Origin: Aurantimonas aggregata
GTDB taxonomy: Bacteria > Pseudomonadota > Alphaproteobacteria > Rhizobiales > Rhizobiaceae
Assembly: GCF_010500835.1 (NCBI RefSeq)
Contig: NZ_JAAAMJ010000011.1
Location: 1 to 64,000, forward strand
Length of the DNA: 64,000 nucleotides
Direction of reading: 5' to 3'
Numbering within the stretch: position 1 is the stretch's first letter; the number at the start of each line of letters is the position of its first letter. The translations under genes and the position numbers were made by a program. The notes beneath the pieces are model-generated. The model was not told the DNA's origin, made no database searches, and was given only the letters and a program-made list of their open reading frames with translations. Below are positions 36,374 through 45,500 of the stretch, one piece after another.

Positions 36374-37885
36374 ATGTCGACAATCGACCATCTCGCCACC
36401 AACGACCGGGTGATCGGCGCGGCCGCGGGCGTGCGCACCGAGGGTGTGACGGCCTATCTGCTTGCCCTGGCGGCGGCTGCCGTCTGGCTTGCCATCGGCA
36501 TCACCCTTGCCGGTCCCGGCCACGGTCAGCCGGGGCTGTATCTCGCTGTTCCGATCGTCCTCGCCGTGGCGATCTCCGGCGGCGCCGGACCGGCCATTCT
36601 TGCTCTAGGCCTATGCCTCATCGGCGCGCTGGCATTCCCGGACATCGCGGCGGGCGGGGCATGGAGCACCGCGGCCCTTGCGGCAACCGGCCTCGTCATG
36701 GTCGCAGCGGGCGCCCTCTTCCGTCACAGCGTCGACGTCGCCGATCGAGCCAGCCGGGCGCTCGGTGCCAGCGAGATGCATATCGGCTCGATCCTCGACA
36801 CGGTGCTGGACGCCACCGTGGTGATCGAGACCAACGGCAACATCGTCTCCTTCAATGCCGCCGCGAAGCGGCAGTTCGGCTACGGCGAGGACGAGGTGAT
36901 CGGCACGAACGTCCGCATCCTGATGCCGGAGCCCTATCACCGCGAACATGACGGCTACATGCAACGCTACATGGAAACCGGCGAGAAGCGCATCATTGGC
37001 GTCGACCGCGTGGTCTTCGGGCGGCGCAAGGACGGCTCCACCTTCCCGATGAAGCTCGCCGTCGGCGAGTTCAGGGTCGGCAACCGGACGCTCTTTACCG
37101 GCTTCGTCCGCGACCTCACCGAGCGCGAGGAATCGGCGGCGCGCCTCAACGAAATCGAGGGAGAACTGGCGCGGCTCGCCCGGCTCAACGAGCTCGGCGA
37201 AATGGCGTCGACCCTCGCGCACGAGCTCAACCAGCCGCTGTCGGCGATCGCGAATTACGCGCAAGGCTGCGTGCGGCTGCTGCGCGACATGGACGACAGC
37301 CTCGCCTCGCGGATGCGCGAGGCGCTGGAGGAGACCGCGCAGCAATCGCTGCGGGCCGGCCAGATCATCCGGCATCTGCGCGAGTTCGTGACGCGCGGCG
37401 AGAGCCAGAAGCTGCCGGAGGACATTCGCAGCCTCATCGAGGAGGCCGGAACACTGGCGCTCGTCGGCTCGCGCGAGCGCGGGATCCGATCGGATTTCGA
37501 ATTCGCGCAGGGGCCGGCCAAAGTGTTGGTCGACCGGGTGCAGATTCAGCAGGTGCTGATCAACCTCATGCGCAACGCCATGGAAGCGATGCGCGACAGC
37601 CAGCGACGCGAACTTCTGGTAAGAACCGTGTTCAACGGACAGGGCGATGTCATCGTCGAAGTGTCGGACACCGGGCCCGGCATATCCGACGAGGTCGCTG
37701 CCCAATTGTTCCGCCCCTTCGTCACCACGAAGCCGGGCGGCATGGGGATCGGCCTGTCGATCTCCAAGCGGATCGTGGAAGCCCATGGCGGCACGATATC
37801 GATCAGCCGGAATCGGCATGGCGGGGCGACGTTCCGCTTTTCGCTGCCGGCCCTGAAAGGCGAGGATATCCATGGAGAGCGGTAG
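36374..37885 (+). CDS. fixL: Oxygen sensor histidine kinase FixL
   Basis: The 503-residue kinase has an N-terminal membrane part with about four hydrophobic segments (residues 25-120), a heme-PAS domain at about 133-245 and a HisKA/HATPase core. The PAS segment [13 protein letters not shown] followed by [16 protein letters not shown] matches FixL, and His192 lies where the heme-ligating His (194/200) of known FixL proteins is. The H-box is [15 protein letters not shown] (His283), and the ATPase has [17 protein letters not shown] and [11 protein letters not shown]. It autophosphorylates at low oxygen and phosphorylates FixJ; the genes overlap by 14 bp. An ATG at 36311 is an alternative start. 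Confidence 0.93.
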   Translation: MSTIDHLATNDRVIGAAAGVRTEGVTAYLLALAAAAVWLAIGITLAGPGHGQPGLYLAVPIVLAVAISGGAGPAILALGLCLIGALAFPDIAAGGAWSTAALAATGLVMVAAGALFRHSVDVADRASRALGASEMHIGSILDTVLDATVVIETNGNIVSFNAAAKRQFGYGEDEVIGTNVRILMPEPYHREHDGYMQRYMETGEKRIIGVDRVVFGRRKDGSTFPMKLAVGEFRVGNRTLFTGFVRDLTEREESAARLNEIEGELARLARLNELGEMASTLAHELNQPLSAIANYAQGCVRLLRDMDDSLASRMREALEETAQQSLRAGQIIRHLREFVTRGESQKLPEDIRSLIEEAGTLALVGSRERGIRSDFEFAQGPAKVLVDRVQIQQVLINLMRNAMEAMRDSQRRELLVRTVFNGQGDVIVEVSDTGPGISDEVAAQLFRPFVTTKPGGMGIGLSISKRIVEAHGGTISISRNRHGGATFRFSLPALKGEDIHGER

Positions 37886-38519
37886 CTACACCGTCCATAT
37901 CGTCGACGACGAGGAGGCGGTCCGCAAGTCGCTGGCGTTCCTCCTGACCATGTGCGGCTTCACCGTCCGCGTGCATGCTTCCGCGACGTCCTTCCTGACC
38001 ATCGCGCCGACGCTCGAGAAGGGCTGCCTCGTCACCGATCTGCGGATGCCGGACATGAACGGGGTGGAGCTGCTGCGGCGGCTGGACGAGGCGCAGGCGC
38101 TGATGCCCGCGATCGTCGTCACCGGCCACGGCGACGTGCCGATGGCGGTGGAGGCGATGAAGGCCGGCGCTCTCGACTTCATCGAGAAACCGTTCGAGGA
38201 CGAGGTGCTGGTCGCCGCGGTGCGCAAGGCCGCCGTGGAACTGCTGGCACGCCCCGACAAGGCGCATTCGGTCCCGGCGATCCATGCACGGCTGGACCAA
38301 CTCACCGACCGCGAGCGCCAGGTCCTGTCCGGCGTCGTCGCGGGACTTCCCAACAAGACCATCGCCTTCGATCTCGACATCAGCCCCCGAACGGTCGAGG
38401 TGCACCGCGCCAACATCATGTCCAAGATGCAGGCGGGCAGCCTCGCCGAACTGGTCCGGATGGCGCTGCTCGCCGAACTGGAACCACAAGGCGCCGCAAC
38501 GCGATCGCCGCGCATTTGA
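37872..38519 (+). CDS. fixJ: Response regulator FixJ
   Basis: The 215-residue protein has a receiver domain with acidic pair Asp12-Asp13, phosphoacceptor Asp56 ([11 protein letters not shown]), Thr in VVTGHGDV and Lys in FIEKPFED. A LuxR-type DNA-binding domain ([25 protein letters not shown] ... [14 protein letters not shown]) follows at about 140-205. It overlaps fixL by 14 bp. Phosphorylated FixJ activates fixK, whose promoter region holds a FixJ-like box. Confidence 0.93.
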   Translation: MESGSYTVHIVDDEEAVRKSLAFLLTMCGFTVRVHASATSFLTIAPTLEKGCLVTDLRMPDMNGVELLRRLDEAQALMPAIVVTGHGDVPMAVEAMKAGALDFIEKPFEDEVLVAAVRKAAVELLARPDKAHSVPAIHARLDQLTDRERQVLSGVVAGLPNKTIAFDLDISPRTVEVHRANIMSKMQAGSLAELVRMALLAELEPQGAATRSPRI

Positions 38520-38622
38520 TCTGCCGCAAAGCCTGGCGGTGCCGCGATGGCGTAACGGACGGGTTGCCGGATATTCCGTCCGGCCCTTGAGGCGCTCGCG
38601 CAGAGCATCGTTATTGGCATCG

Positions 38623-39039
38623 ATGGGCGTGATTTTCGTAATTGCCGCAGACAGCGCCCTCCGGCGATCGCTCAAGTTCGCGCTCGAGGCCGAACACCTG
38701 ACCGTCCACGCGTATGACGGGCTCGAGTCGGCTCGGCGCTCGCGCCTCCTCGATCAGGCCAGCTGCGCGGTCGTCGACGAGGACGTCCTCGATGGTCGCG
38801 GCGCCGCGACGGCGGCGTTGAAGCGTTTCGCCAGGCCGGTCATCCTCTTGGTCGACCGGCCGCCGGGATGCGCTGGCCATGACGAGTTGGCGATCCTCGT
38901 CAAGCCGCTGCAGTGGGACGCGCTGATCCGGACGGTGCAGGCGATGACGCGGGACACGATGCCGCCGGGACCTGCCGGCGTGGTTGCCGACCAGCCTGAC
39001 GATGGCAGCGGCAGGCCCCTGCCGGCGGCGACTACGTAG
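38623..39039 (+). CDS. Stand-alone receiver-domain protein (partly degenerate)
   Basis: The 138-residue protein has a receiver fold: IFVIAADSALRRSLKFALE, CAVVDEDVLDGRG with a candidate phosphoacceptor Asp, VILLVDRP and ILVKPLQ with the conserved Lys. The N-terminal acidic pair is reduced to one Asp (AADS), and no output domain follows. Lying between fixJ and fixK, it might compete for phosphoryl groups from FixL or bind FixJ/FixL, in the way small inhibitors of the Fix cascade do; this is inference. Confidence 0.6.
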   Translation: MGVIFVIAADSALRRSLKFALEAEHLTVHAYDGLESARRSRLLDQASCAVVDEDVLDGRGAATAALKRFARPVILLVDRPPGCAGHDELAILVKPLQWDALIRTVQAMTRDTMPPGPAGVVADQPDDGSGRPLPAATT

Positions 39040-39045
39040 TTTCCC
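39033..39045 (+). promoter_or_regulatory. FixJ-like binding site upstream of fixK
   Basis: TACGTAGTTTCCC lies 77 bp before the fixK start and resembles FixJ target sequences in front of fixK genes (GTA-rich half followed by TTTCCC). An inverted GTTTCCCG copy (CGGGAAAC, 39100-39107) lies nearer the gene. The site overlaps the stop of the receiver gene. The match to the consensus is from memory and needs a matrix score. Confidence 0.55.
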
Positions 39046-39121
39046 GCACGGATATAACCGAATACCGGCCGAGGTCCGACTCCGTCATTGCTGCTCCATC
39101 GGGAAACGTTGGAGAACAGCC

Positions 39122-39784
39122 ATGCTCGCCCACAGCACCGTCCATTCGGCTACGCACTTCCACCCGGCGGTTCCGCCGCGCGACGACGAGCGCATGCCCT
39201 CGGTTTTCTCGCCGACGCAGATGCAGCCTCTGAGCTTCTATCTCGCCGGCGCCGAGATCTACGCCGATGGCGGGCGGGCCGAGGCGATCTACCAGGTCGA
39301 GTTCGGAGCGATCCGCATCTATCGGCTGCTCTCCGATGGCCGGCGGCAGATCAGCGCCTTCCATCTCGCCGGCGAGATCTTCGGCTTCGAGGCCGATCAC
39401 GCGCATCATTTCTTCGCCGAGGCGATCACGTCGACTTCGCTCCGCCGGTTCCGCCTTTCTCCTGGCGCCGACATCTCCCGCGACCTGCTGCCGCTCGCCC
39501 TGCGCAGCCTGATGCGGGCGCAGGATCATCTGCTGGTGCTCGGCCGGCACACCGCGATCGAGCGGGTCGCGGCCTTCCTCATCGACATGGCCGAACGCCA
39601 GGGCGGATCCGGCCACGTCGACCTGCCGATGTCGCGGATGGATATCGGCGACTATCTCGGCCTCACCATCGAGACCGTCTCGCGGGTGTTCTCGCGGCTC
39701 AAGGCAGGCAAGGTCATCAAGCTGACCAATTCCCGCAGTGTCGAGATCCTGAAATGGGACGCGCTGCGCCAGATGGGCGAATGA
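39122..39784 (+). CDS. fixK: Crp/Fnr-family regulator FixK
   Basis: The 220-residue protein has a cyclic-nucleotide-type beta-roll (IYQVEFGAIRIYRLLSDGRRQISAFHLAGEIFGFE) and a C-terminal winged helix with LPMSRMDIGDYLGLTIETVSRVFSRLKAGKVI, typical of FixK. It lacks the N-terminal Cys cluster of oxygen-sensing FNR, so it depends on FixLJ for its oxygen response. Its stop overlaps the cytochrome c start (ATGA). Confidence 0.9.
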   Translation: MLAHSTVHSATHFHPAVPPRDDERMPSVFSPTQMQPLSFYLAGAEIYADGGRAEAIYQVEFGAIRIYRLLSDGRRQISAFHLAGEIFGFEADHAHHFFAEAITSTSLRRFRLSPGADISRDLLPLALRSLMRAQDHLLVLGRHTAIERVAAFLIDMAERQGGSGHVDLPMSRMDIGDYLGLTIETVSRVFSRLKAGKVIKLTNSRSVEILKWDALRQMGE

Positions 39785-40119
39785 GCATGATCGGGCGATA
39801 CCGCCTTCTGCCGCTGGCCTTCGGGGCGGCGATCCTGGCCACCAGCGCGGCGGCGCAGGACACTGCCGTCATCGCCGAAGGCCGGGCGGTGCTGGAAGAG
39901 CGTTGCAGCCGCTGCCATGCCATCGATCGGACGGGCGAGAGCCCGCATGCCGAGGCGCCGGCCTTCCGGACGCTGTCGGAGCGCTACCCGGTTTCCGCGC
40001 TTCAGGAAGCGCTGGCGGAGGGCATCGTGACCGGTCATCCCGACATGCCGGAATTCGTCGCCGAGCCTGTGCAGATCGCCGCGATCATCGCCTATCTCGA
40101 GAGCATCCAGACCCACTGA
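39781..40119 (+). CDS. Small c-type cytochrome (class I)
   Basis: The 112-residue precursor has a signal peptide (LLPLAFGAAILATSAAAQ) and one heme c motif, CSRCH (about residues 42-46), with a distal Met candidate in GHPDMPEF. It would be a periplasmic electron carrier. It is translationally coupled to fixK by an ATGA overlap and faces the oxidase operon tail to tail, so it may donate electrons to that oxidase. Confidence 0.85.
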   Translation: MSMIGRYRLLPLAFGAAILATSAAAQDTAVIAEGRAVLEERCSRCHAIDRTGESPHAEAPAFRTLSERYPVSALQEALAEGIVTGHPDMPEFVAEPVQIAAIIAYLESIQTH

Positions 40120-40129
40120 GCCCGTGCTG

Positions 40130-40495
40130 CTACAGGCAGAGCGACAGGCCGAGAATCGGGGCGTAGTTGATGACCGTCGCGACCGCGGCGACGATCGTCG
40201 CCACCAGCACGTTGCCCACGAAGAACGTATCGACTTCGGCCGTCTCGGCGTCGCTCTCCGCCGCCTGCTTGTGCCGGTAAGTCCACCGCAGCAGGCCGGC
40301 GATTAGCGCGAGGTGGAACAGCCAGAGGCCGATCAGGATGGCCCGCAACAGGCTGATCGGGCCGAGGGCCACGTCTTGCCATCCCAGTTCGCAGCCGACC
40401 GACAGTCCGGCGTAGAGGATCAGGAAGGCCGAGCCCCAGATCACCATCCCGGCGATCAGCAGCAGCAGGCTGGAGCCCGTGCTCCGGGCGGTCAT
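40130..40495 (-). CDS. Small membrane protein at the end of the oxidase operon
   Basis: This 121-residue protein has three hydrophobic segments (about residues 9-30, 43-64, 93-117) and no heme or metal motif that I recognise. It starts by ATGA overlap with the fused oxidase gene, so it is the third gene of coxB-coxAC-orf. A role as an accessory or small subunit of the oxidase is inferred from position only. Confidence 0.65.
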   Translation of the reverse strand: MTARSTGSSLLLLIAGMVIWGSAFLILYAGLSVGCELGWQDVALGPISLLRAILIGLWLFHLALIAGLLRWTYRHKQAAESDAETAEVDTFFVGNVLVATIVAAVATVINYAPILGLSLCL

Positions 40496-43020
40496 GGCTG
40501 GGTATCCCGGAAGGTGACGAGCAGCGGCAGCAGATAAACCAGCGCCACCGCCGCGAGGCCAGTGAGCGCCGTGTAGTCGTGCCAGAGGCAGGCGGTGCGT
40601 AGATCGCCGCTGCGCCGCGACGAGACGTAGCCCGCGCGGCTGCGATAGAGCGTGAACAACGCCAGGACGAGCCCGATCCCGGCGTGCAGCGCGACATAGC
40701 CGACCAGCGCCGCCGTGACCGCGAGATAGGCGTGCGAGGTCGGCGCCGGAATGTCTGCGATACAGATCCAGACGGCGAGTCCGGCGGCTACCGCATGGCC
40801 GAGAGCCGCGAGGATCAGACCGAGATCGTTCGCCTCGTCGCGCTTCTTGAGCGGCGCGAGGCCGAGATGGCCGGCGGCGGAAGCGAGCACCAGCGCACCG
40901 GCGAGACCCAAGGCCTTCAGCAGCGGCAGTTCGACGAGAGCGGGCGGCGGCCAGCCCGGCGCGACCAGCCACAGGAACAGCGCTCCGAAGGCCAGTGATC
41001 CGAACAGCGTGGCATTGGCGACGAGCAGAAACAGCATCGCCCACCAGGAGGCCGGATGCGGCACCTCGGCGTGGATCGGCAGGTCGAGACCGTGCCCGAC
41101 CGGCAGCGGGCCGCGGTCGACATCGGCGCCGGTCGCCCGCGTCCACAGGAGGAACATCACCAGCACCGCCGGGACGGCGACGAGCGACAACAGATAGACC
41201 TTGAACAGCAGCGACAGCACGAACACGCCGATGGCGGCGGCGGTGGCCAGCGGCAGGAAGGTCGGTTGCGGCAGGATCGCGATATGCTGCGGCTTGCCGG
41301 TCGCCATGTCGACGACGAGCGTTTCCTGCCAGTCGTTGCGGGTGCCCGCGAGGAATCCCTTTCCGGCGGCGAGTTCCGACCCGAGATCGGGGCGGTCGCG
41401 CAGCGGCGAACGGCTCGACACCTCGGGCAGCGAGGCGAAGCCGTAGGACGGCGGCGGCGTCGCCGTCGCCCATTCCAGCGAGCCGGCGTTCCACGGGTTG
41501 CGCGCCGCGCGCCGGCCGAAGCGCGCCTGCGCGAACATGTCGACGGCGAAGAGCGCGAAGCCCATCGTCATGACGAAGCCGCCGACCGAGGAGATCAGAT
41601 TGAGCCCGGTCCAGCCGAATTCAGGCGCGTAGGTGTAGTAGCGCCGCGGCATGCCGAGCAGGCCGGTGAGATGCATGATCAGGAAGGTCGTGTTGAAGCC
41701 GATGAAGATCAGCCAGAACGCCACCTTGCCGACCCCGTAGAGCGGCTGTCGCCCGGTGAAATGCGGCAGCCAGTAATAGGCCGCAGCCAGCATCGGGAAC
41801 ACGAAGCCGCCGACCAGCACGTAATGCAGATGCGCCACGACGAAATGCGTGTCGTGCGCCTGCCAGTCGAACGGTACGATGGCGAGCATCACGCCGGTCA
41901 GCCCACCGCAGACGAAGACGAAGAAGAAGCCAAGCAGATAGAGCATCGGCACCGACATGCGGGGCCGTCCGGCCATCAGCGTGCCGATCCAGAGGAAGAT
42001 CTGCACCGCCGTCGGGATAGCGACGAGCACGCTGGCGGCCGAGAAGAAGGCCTGCGCCAGATGCGGGATGCCCACCGTGAACATGTGGTGGACCCATAGC
42101 CCGAAGGACAAGAAGCCCATCGCGACCAACGCCACGACGATCCAGGCATAGCCGAGGATGTCGCGCCCGGCGAGCACCGGCAGGATCGTCGAGATGACGC
42201 CCGCCGCCGGCAGGAAGATGATGTAGACCTCCGGATGGCCGAACAGCCAGAACAGATGCTGCCAGAGCAGCGGATCGCCGCCCCGCGTCGGGTCGAAGAA
42301 CGGCAGGTCGAAGGCGCGCTCCAGCTCGAGCAGGATCGAGCCGAGGATCAGCGGCGGAAAGCCGACCAGCATCATCCCGGAGGTCACCAGGATGTACCAG
42401 CCGAACAGCGGCATGCGGGCGAGCGACATGCCCGGGGCGCGGAACTTCAGGATCGAGACGGTGAACTCGACCGCCGCAGCGACAGCCGAAATCTCGACGA
42501 AGGTGACGCCGAGCAGCCAGACATCGGCGTTGATGCCCGGCGAATAGCGACCCGAGGACAGCGGCGTGTACATGAACCAGCCGCTGTCCGGCGCGTAGCC
42601 GGCGATCATCGCGACGATCAGGATCGAGCCGCCGAAGATGTAGCAATAAAAGCCGAAGGCCGAGAGCCGCGGAAAGGCGAGGTCGCGCGCGCCCAGCATC
42701 TTCGGCAGGAAGTAGATCGACAATCCCTCGAACAGCGGGATGGCGAACAGGAACATCATCACCGTGCCGTGCATGGTGAAGATCTGGTTGTAGACGTCCG
42801 GGCCGACGAAGGCGCTGTTCGGCGTCGCCAGCTGGGCGCGGATCAGCATGGCGAGGACGCCGCCGATCGCGAAGAAGGTGAAGGCGGCGATGATGAAACG
42901 CCGGCCGACGATCGTGTGGTTGACGGCGGACAGCCGGCCGAGCCCCGGCGGCGTGCGCCAGATCGCCTCGAGCTCGTGGTGCAGCGTCACCGGTTCGGTC
43001 GTCGCGGTGGTGTTGCTCAC
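40492..43020 (-). CDS. Cytochrome c oxidase, fused subunits I and III
   Basis: The 842-residue protein joins an oxidase subunit I (about residues 1-545) to a subunit III-like domain (about 590-842). In subunit I, FTMHGTVMMF has a heme a ligand, GHPEVYIIFLP holds the CuB His, cross-linked Tyr and the proton-channel Glu, HHMFTVG has two CuB His, and HFVVAHLHYV has the heme ligands. Subunit III is recognised by VPHPASWWAMLFLLVANATLF and its helices. Such I/III fusions are known in some aa3/caa3-type oxidases. The GTG start at 43020 overlaps the coxB stop (GTGA). Confidence 0.9.
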   Translation of the reverse strand: MSNTTATTEPVTLHHELEAIWRTPPGLGRLSAVNHTIVGRRFIIAAFTFFAIGGVLAMLIRAQLATPNSAFVGPDVYNQIFTMHGTVMMFLFAIPLFEGLSIYFLPKMLGARDLAFPRLSAFGFYCYIFGGSILIVAMIAGYAPDSGWFMYTPLSSGRYSPGINADVWLLGVTFVEISAVAAAVEFTVSILKFRAPGMSLARMPLFGWYILVTSGMMLVGFPPLILGSILLELERAFDLPFFDPTRGGDPLLWQHLFWLFGHPEVYIIFLPAAGVISTILPVLAGRDILGYAWIVVALVAMGFLSFGLWVHHMFTVGIPHLAQAFFSAASVLVAIPTAVQIFLWIGTLMAGRPRMSVPMLYLLGFFFVFVCGGLTGVMLAIVPFDWQAHDTHFVVAHLHYVLVGGFVFPMLAAAYYWLPHFTGRQPLYGVGKVAFWLIFIGFNTTFLIMHLTGLLGMPRRYYTYAPEFGWTGLNLISSVGGFVMTMGFALFAVDMFAQARFGRRAARNPWNAGSLEWATATPPPSYGFASLPEVSSRSPLRDRPDLGSELAAGKGFLAGTRNDWQETLVVDMATGKPQHIAILPQPTFLPLATAAAIGVFVLSLLFKVYLLSLVAVPAVLVMFLLWTRATGADVDRGPLPVGHGLDLPIHAEVPHPASWWAMLFLLVANATLFGSLAFGALFLWLVAPGWPPPALVELPLLKALGLAGALVLASAAGHLGLAPLKKRDEANDLGLILAALGHAVAAGLAVWICIADIPAPTSHAYLAVTAALVGYVALHAGIGLVLALFTLYRSRAGYVSSRRSGDLRTACLWHDYTALTGLAAVALVYLLPLLVTFRDTQP

Positions 43021-43733
43021 GGCTGGTCCTGCGTTTCGGGTGAGGGTGTCGCCTGCGCGTCGGCCAGCGCCTGCTCGAAGCCTTCTTCGGGATGGGCGAT
43101 CACCGAAAAGCCCATCGCGACGTGGCCGGTGCCGCAGAACTCCGCGCAGACCCCGCCAAAGGTGCCGGGCCGGTCCGCGGTCAGGCGGATGACGTTGACA
43201 TGGCCGGGTATGGCGTCGATCTTGCCGCCCAACCGCGGCACCCAGAAGGAATGGATGACGTCGGTCCCGACGACGCGGATGTCGACCGGCACGCCGGCCG
43301 GGATGTGCAGGACCTCGTTCGTCACCGTCTCGGTCAGTCCAGGATAGTGGAACTCCCAGTACCATTGATGCGGCCGCGCCTCGACCGTCACGACGCCCGG
43401 CGTCTGCGGGTGCGCGAGCAGCCGCTCGCCGGTCAGGAGGGCAAAGGTCAAGAGGGCGCTGAGGACGATGCTGGGGAAGACCAGGCCGCCCCAGACCAGC
43501 CAGCGCTTGGGATCGACGTCTCGGCCGATGCCCGGGCGCAGGAAGGCGATGGTCAGGAGGACCATGACCAGGATGAAGATCGCCGTCCCGCCGGCGGCCA
43601 TCACCCACCAAAGTGTCGCAGTCGATCGCGCCGCCGGACCGGCCGGATCGAGCGCCGAGAGGTTGCCAGCGCAGCCGGAGAGCCCAATTGGCACGACAAG
43701 GGCGGCAAGACGCGCCGACCGCCATCCCGACAA
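43017..43733 (-). CDS. coxB: Cytochrome c oxidase subunit II
   Basis: Subunit II with a lipoprotein-type signal (VVPIGLSGC, lipobox LSGC), two transmembrane helices and the CuA site: His in VIHSFWVP and CAEFCGTGHVAMGF (two Cys, His, Met). It accepts electrons from cytochrome c. There is no C-terminal fused cytochrome c. The start is uncertain: I take the TTG at 43733, which gives 238 residues with a complete signal peptide; the frame stays open far upstream over the divergent DUF2231 gene. The upstream gene start is only 18 bp away. Confidence 0.82.
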   Translation of the reverse strand: MSGWRSARLAALVVPIGLSGCAGNLSALDPAGPAARSTATLWWVMAAGGTAIFILVMVLLTIAFLRPGIGRDVDPKRWLVWGGLVFPSIVLSALLTFALLTGERLLAHPQTPGVVTVEARPHQWYWEFHYPGLTETVTNEVLHIPAGVPVDIRVVGTDVIHSFWVPRLGGKIDAIPGHVNVIRLTADRPGTFGGVCAEFCGTGHVAMGFSVIAHPEEGFEQALADAQATPSPETQDQP

Positions 43734-43751
43734 AGCGCGCGGAGACGACCC

Positions 43752-44252
43752 ATGAGCAAGACCGAATCGCCCGTCAGCCCGGTGATGAAGCAGATCAGCG
43801 AGATGGACACGAGTTCGGCCGTGGCCGTCGCGGGTCACCCGATCCACGCCATGAGCGTCCATTTCCCGATCGCCCTCGTCATCGCGACGCTCGGTTGCGA
43901 CGTCTTCTACTGGTGGTCGGGCGACGAGTTCTGGCTGCGGGCAAGCGTCTGGTCGGCGGGTTTCGCCTTCTGCCTCGGCGTCGCGGCGGGTATGGCAGGC
44001 ACGGCCGAACTGCTGCTGGTACGCGGCATTCGCAAGCGCGCGGCCAGCTGGACCCACGCCATCGCGGCGATGATGCTGCTGTCCATCGCCGGCATGAACT
44101 GGGGCCTGCGCCTCGTCGATCCGGATGCGGTTCTGCCGCTCGGGCTGGCGCTGTCGGCGCTGGCCAGCGTGTTCACGGGTCTGGCAGGCTGGCATGGGGG
44201 CAAGCTGATCCTTCATCATGGCGTCGGGATCATGGTGTCAGACCAGGAATGA
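43752..44252 (+). CDS. DUF2231 membrane protein
   Basis: The 166-residue protein has the DUF2231 start GHPIHAMSVHFPIALVIATLGCDV and four hydrophobic helices with a conserved WTHAIAAMMLL and GWHGGKLILHHG. The His pairs could bind heme or metal, but function is unknown. It lies divergent from coxB and overlaps the 3' end of the CopD-like gene by 23 bp, which is convergent. Confidence 0.75.
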   Translation: MSKTESPVSPVMKQISEMDTSSAVAVAGHPIHAMSVHFPIALVIATLGCDVFYWWSGDEFWLRASVWSAGFAFCLGVAAGMAGTAELLLVRGIRKRAASWTHAIAAMMLLSIAGMNWGLRLVDPDAVLPLGLALSALASVFTGLAGWHGGKLILHHGVGIMVSDQE

Positions 44253-44739
44253 CATCGGCAGCGAGCCGGCGAAGACCACCCGGCTCCTGGAACACCGATG
44301 GCAGGAAGTCGGTCGAGATGTCCGGCTTGGCAAGCACCACCCACAGGATCGCCGAGATCGTGAGGCTGATCGTCACGACCCCCGATATCGCGCGCCAGGG
44401 GCGGAAATCCTTGCCCGACTTGAAGACGGACAGGACGAGCAGGCCCAGCCAGACGTGCAGGAAGACGAGAAAGCCGACGCAGACCAGCTTGATCGCCAGC
44501 CAGACCGTGAAGATCTCGCGCACCAGGATGAGCGCGGTGCCGGAGCCGATGGCGATGAAGGCGGCAGGCGAGACCAGCGCAATATAGGCGAAGCGGGTAA
44601 ACCGGTGCAGCCGGTCCACTTCCGCGCCGCGGTCCCCGGCGGCTTCCCGCTGGGTCAGAAGGATCGGCAGCGTCAGCAGCCCGCCGCACCAGATCACCAG
44701 CGCCGCGATGTGAAGGCTCTTCAGCCAGACGATGGTCAA
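44230..44739 (-). CDS. CopD/HemJ-like integral membrane protein
   Basis: A 169-residue protein with four helices that opens VWLKSLHIAALVIWCGGLLTLPILL, in which the His and Trp-Cys pattern resembles CopD-family and HemJ-like membrane proteins. Copper import or heme-related function is possible. Its start overlaps ctaG (ATGA), so it is cotranscribed with an oxidase assembly factor, which favours copper handling for the oxidase. Confidence 0.65.
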   Translation of the reverse strand: MTIVWLKSLHIAALVIWCGGLLTLPILLTQREAAGDRGAEVDRLHRFTRFAYIALVSPAAFIAIGSGTALILVREIFTVWLAIKLVCVGFLVFLHVWLGLLVLSVFKSGKDFRPWRAISGVVTISLTISAILWVVLAKPDISTDFLPSVFQEPGGLRRLAADVIPGLTP

Positions 44740-45500
44740 ACTGCCTGTTCCTTCTGCCCAAACCCGTCACGGATCAGGCCGTCGAGCGCCAGCAATGCCG
44801 CCACAAGATACGGCACGATGGCCGGCACCCACATGATCAGCCCGGCGAGTTGCTGGTCGTCCAGCGCCGACAGGCCGTAGGGCGTCGTCGTCAGGAAATG
44901 CGGCGCATAAAGCGGCTCCGGCGCGAAGGTGATGAGGGCGCCAAGAAGGCCCATCTGCACGATCAGCGTCAGATGCGCCAACAGCACGCGCCCGACCGGT
45001 GCCGCCGGCGCGGTGAGCTCGCGCCAGAGCAGGATGCCCGAGACCAGCAGCGTCATCTCCATCGTCCAGTAGATCGCGTCGCTCGACAGCGCCGCCTCGT
45101 AAGGCTGCGGCGCGTGCCAGAACCACACGGCGACGAGATGGACGGCGACGAGCAGCGACAGCAACGCCGTTCCGCCGGCGCGCCGTTTCGGGAAGGCCAG
45201 CGCCAGCATCGGCGCCGCGATGGCAATCAGCAGCAGGTGATGGACGACCCGCGCCGAGAACAGCGCCGATGACAGCGCGCAGAGCGGCGAGAGAAACGCC
45301 GCGACCAGCATCAGCATCGCGCCGGCGTGCCAGAGGCGCGCCCGACCCTGGCCCTCGCCGCGCAAGGCCCAGAAGCCTGCGCCCGTCGCGAATGCGATCA
45401 GGGCGATCAGCACCGGATCGCCGTTCCAGGCGGCAAGAAGCGCACTGGGAGGTGGCGGCGCACCGCAATAGGGATCGAAGGGCGCTGTGAACGGCGTCAT
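44736..45500 (-). CDS. ctaG: caa3-type cytochrome oxidase assembly factor CtaG
   Basis: The 254-residue protein has about seven transmembrane helices and the caa3_CtaG pattern: SARVVHHLLLIAIAAPMLAL, VAVWFWHAPQPYEAAL, LAGLIMWVPAIVPYL. The His residues in VVHH and FWHAP are probable copper-handling sites. This family, found beside caa3/aa3 oxidases, helps deliver CuB. It is in the same block as the fused coxAC/coxB operon. Confidence 0.82.
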   Translation of the reverse strand: MTPFTAPFDPYCGAPPPPSALLAAWNGDPVLIALIAFATGAGFWALRGEGQGRARLWHAGAMLMLVAAFLSPLCALSSALFSARVVHHLLLIAIAAPMLALAFPKRRAGGTALLSLLVAVHLVAVWFWHAPQPYEAALSSDAIYWTMEMTLLVSGILLWRELTAPAAPVGRVLLAHLTLIVQMGLLGALITFAPEPLYAPHFLTTTPYGLSALDDQQLAGLIMWVPAIVPYLVAALLALDGLIRDGFGQKEQAV

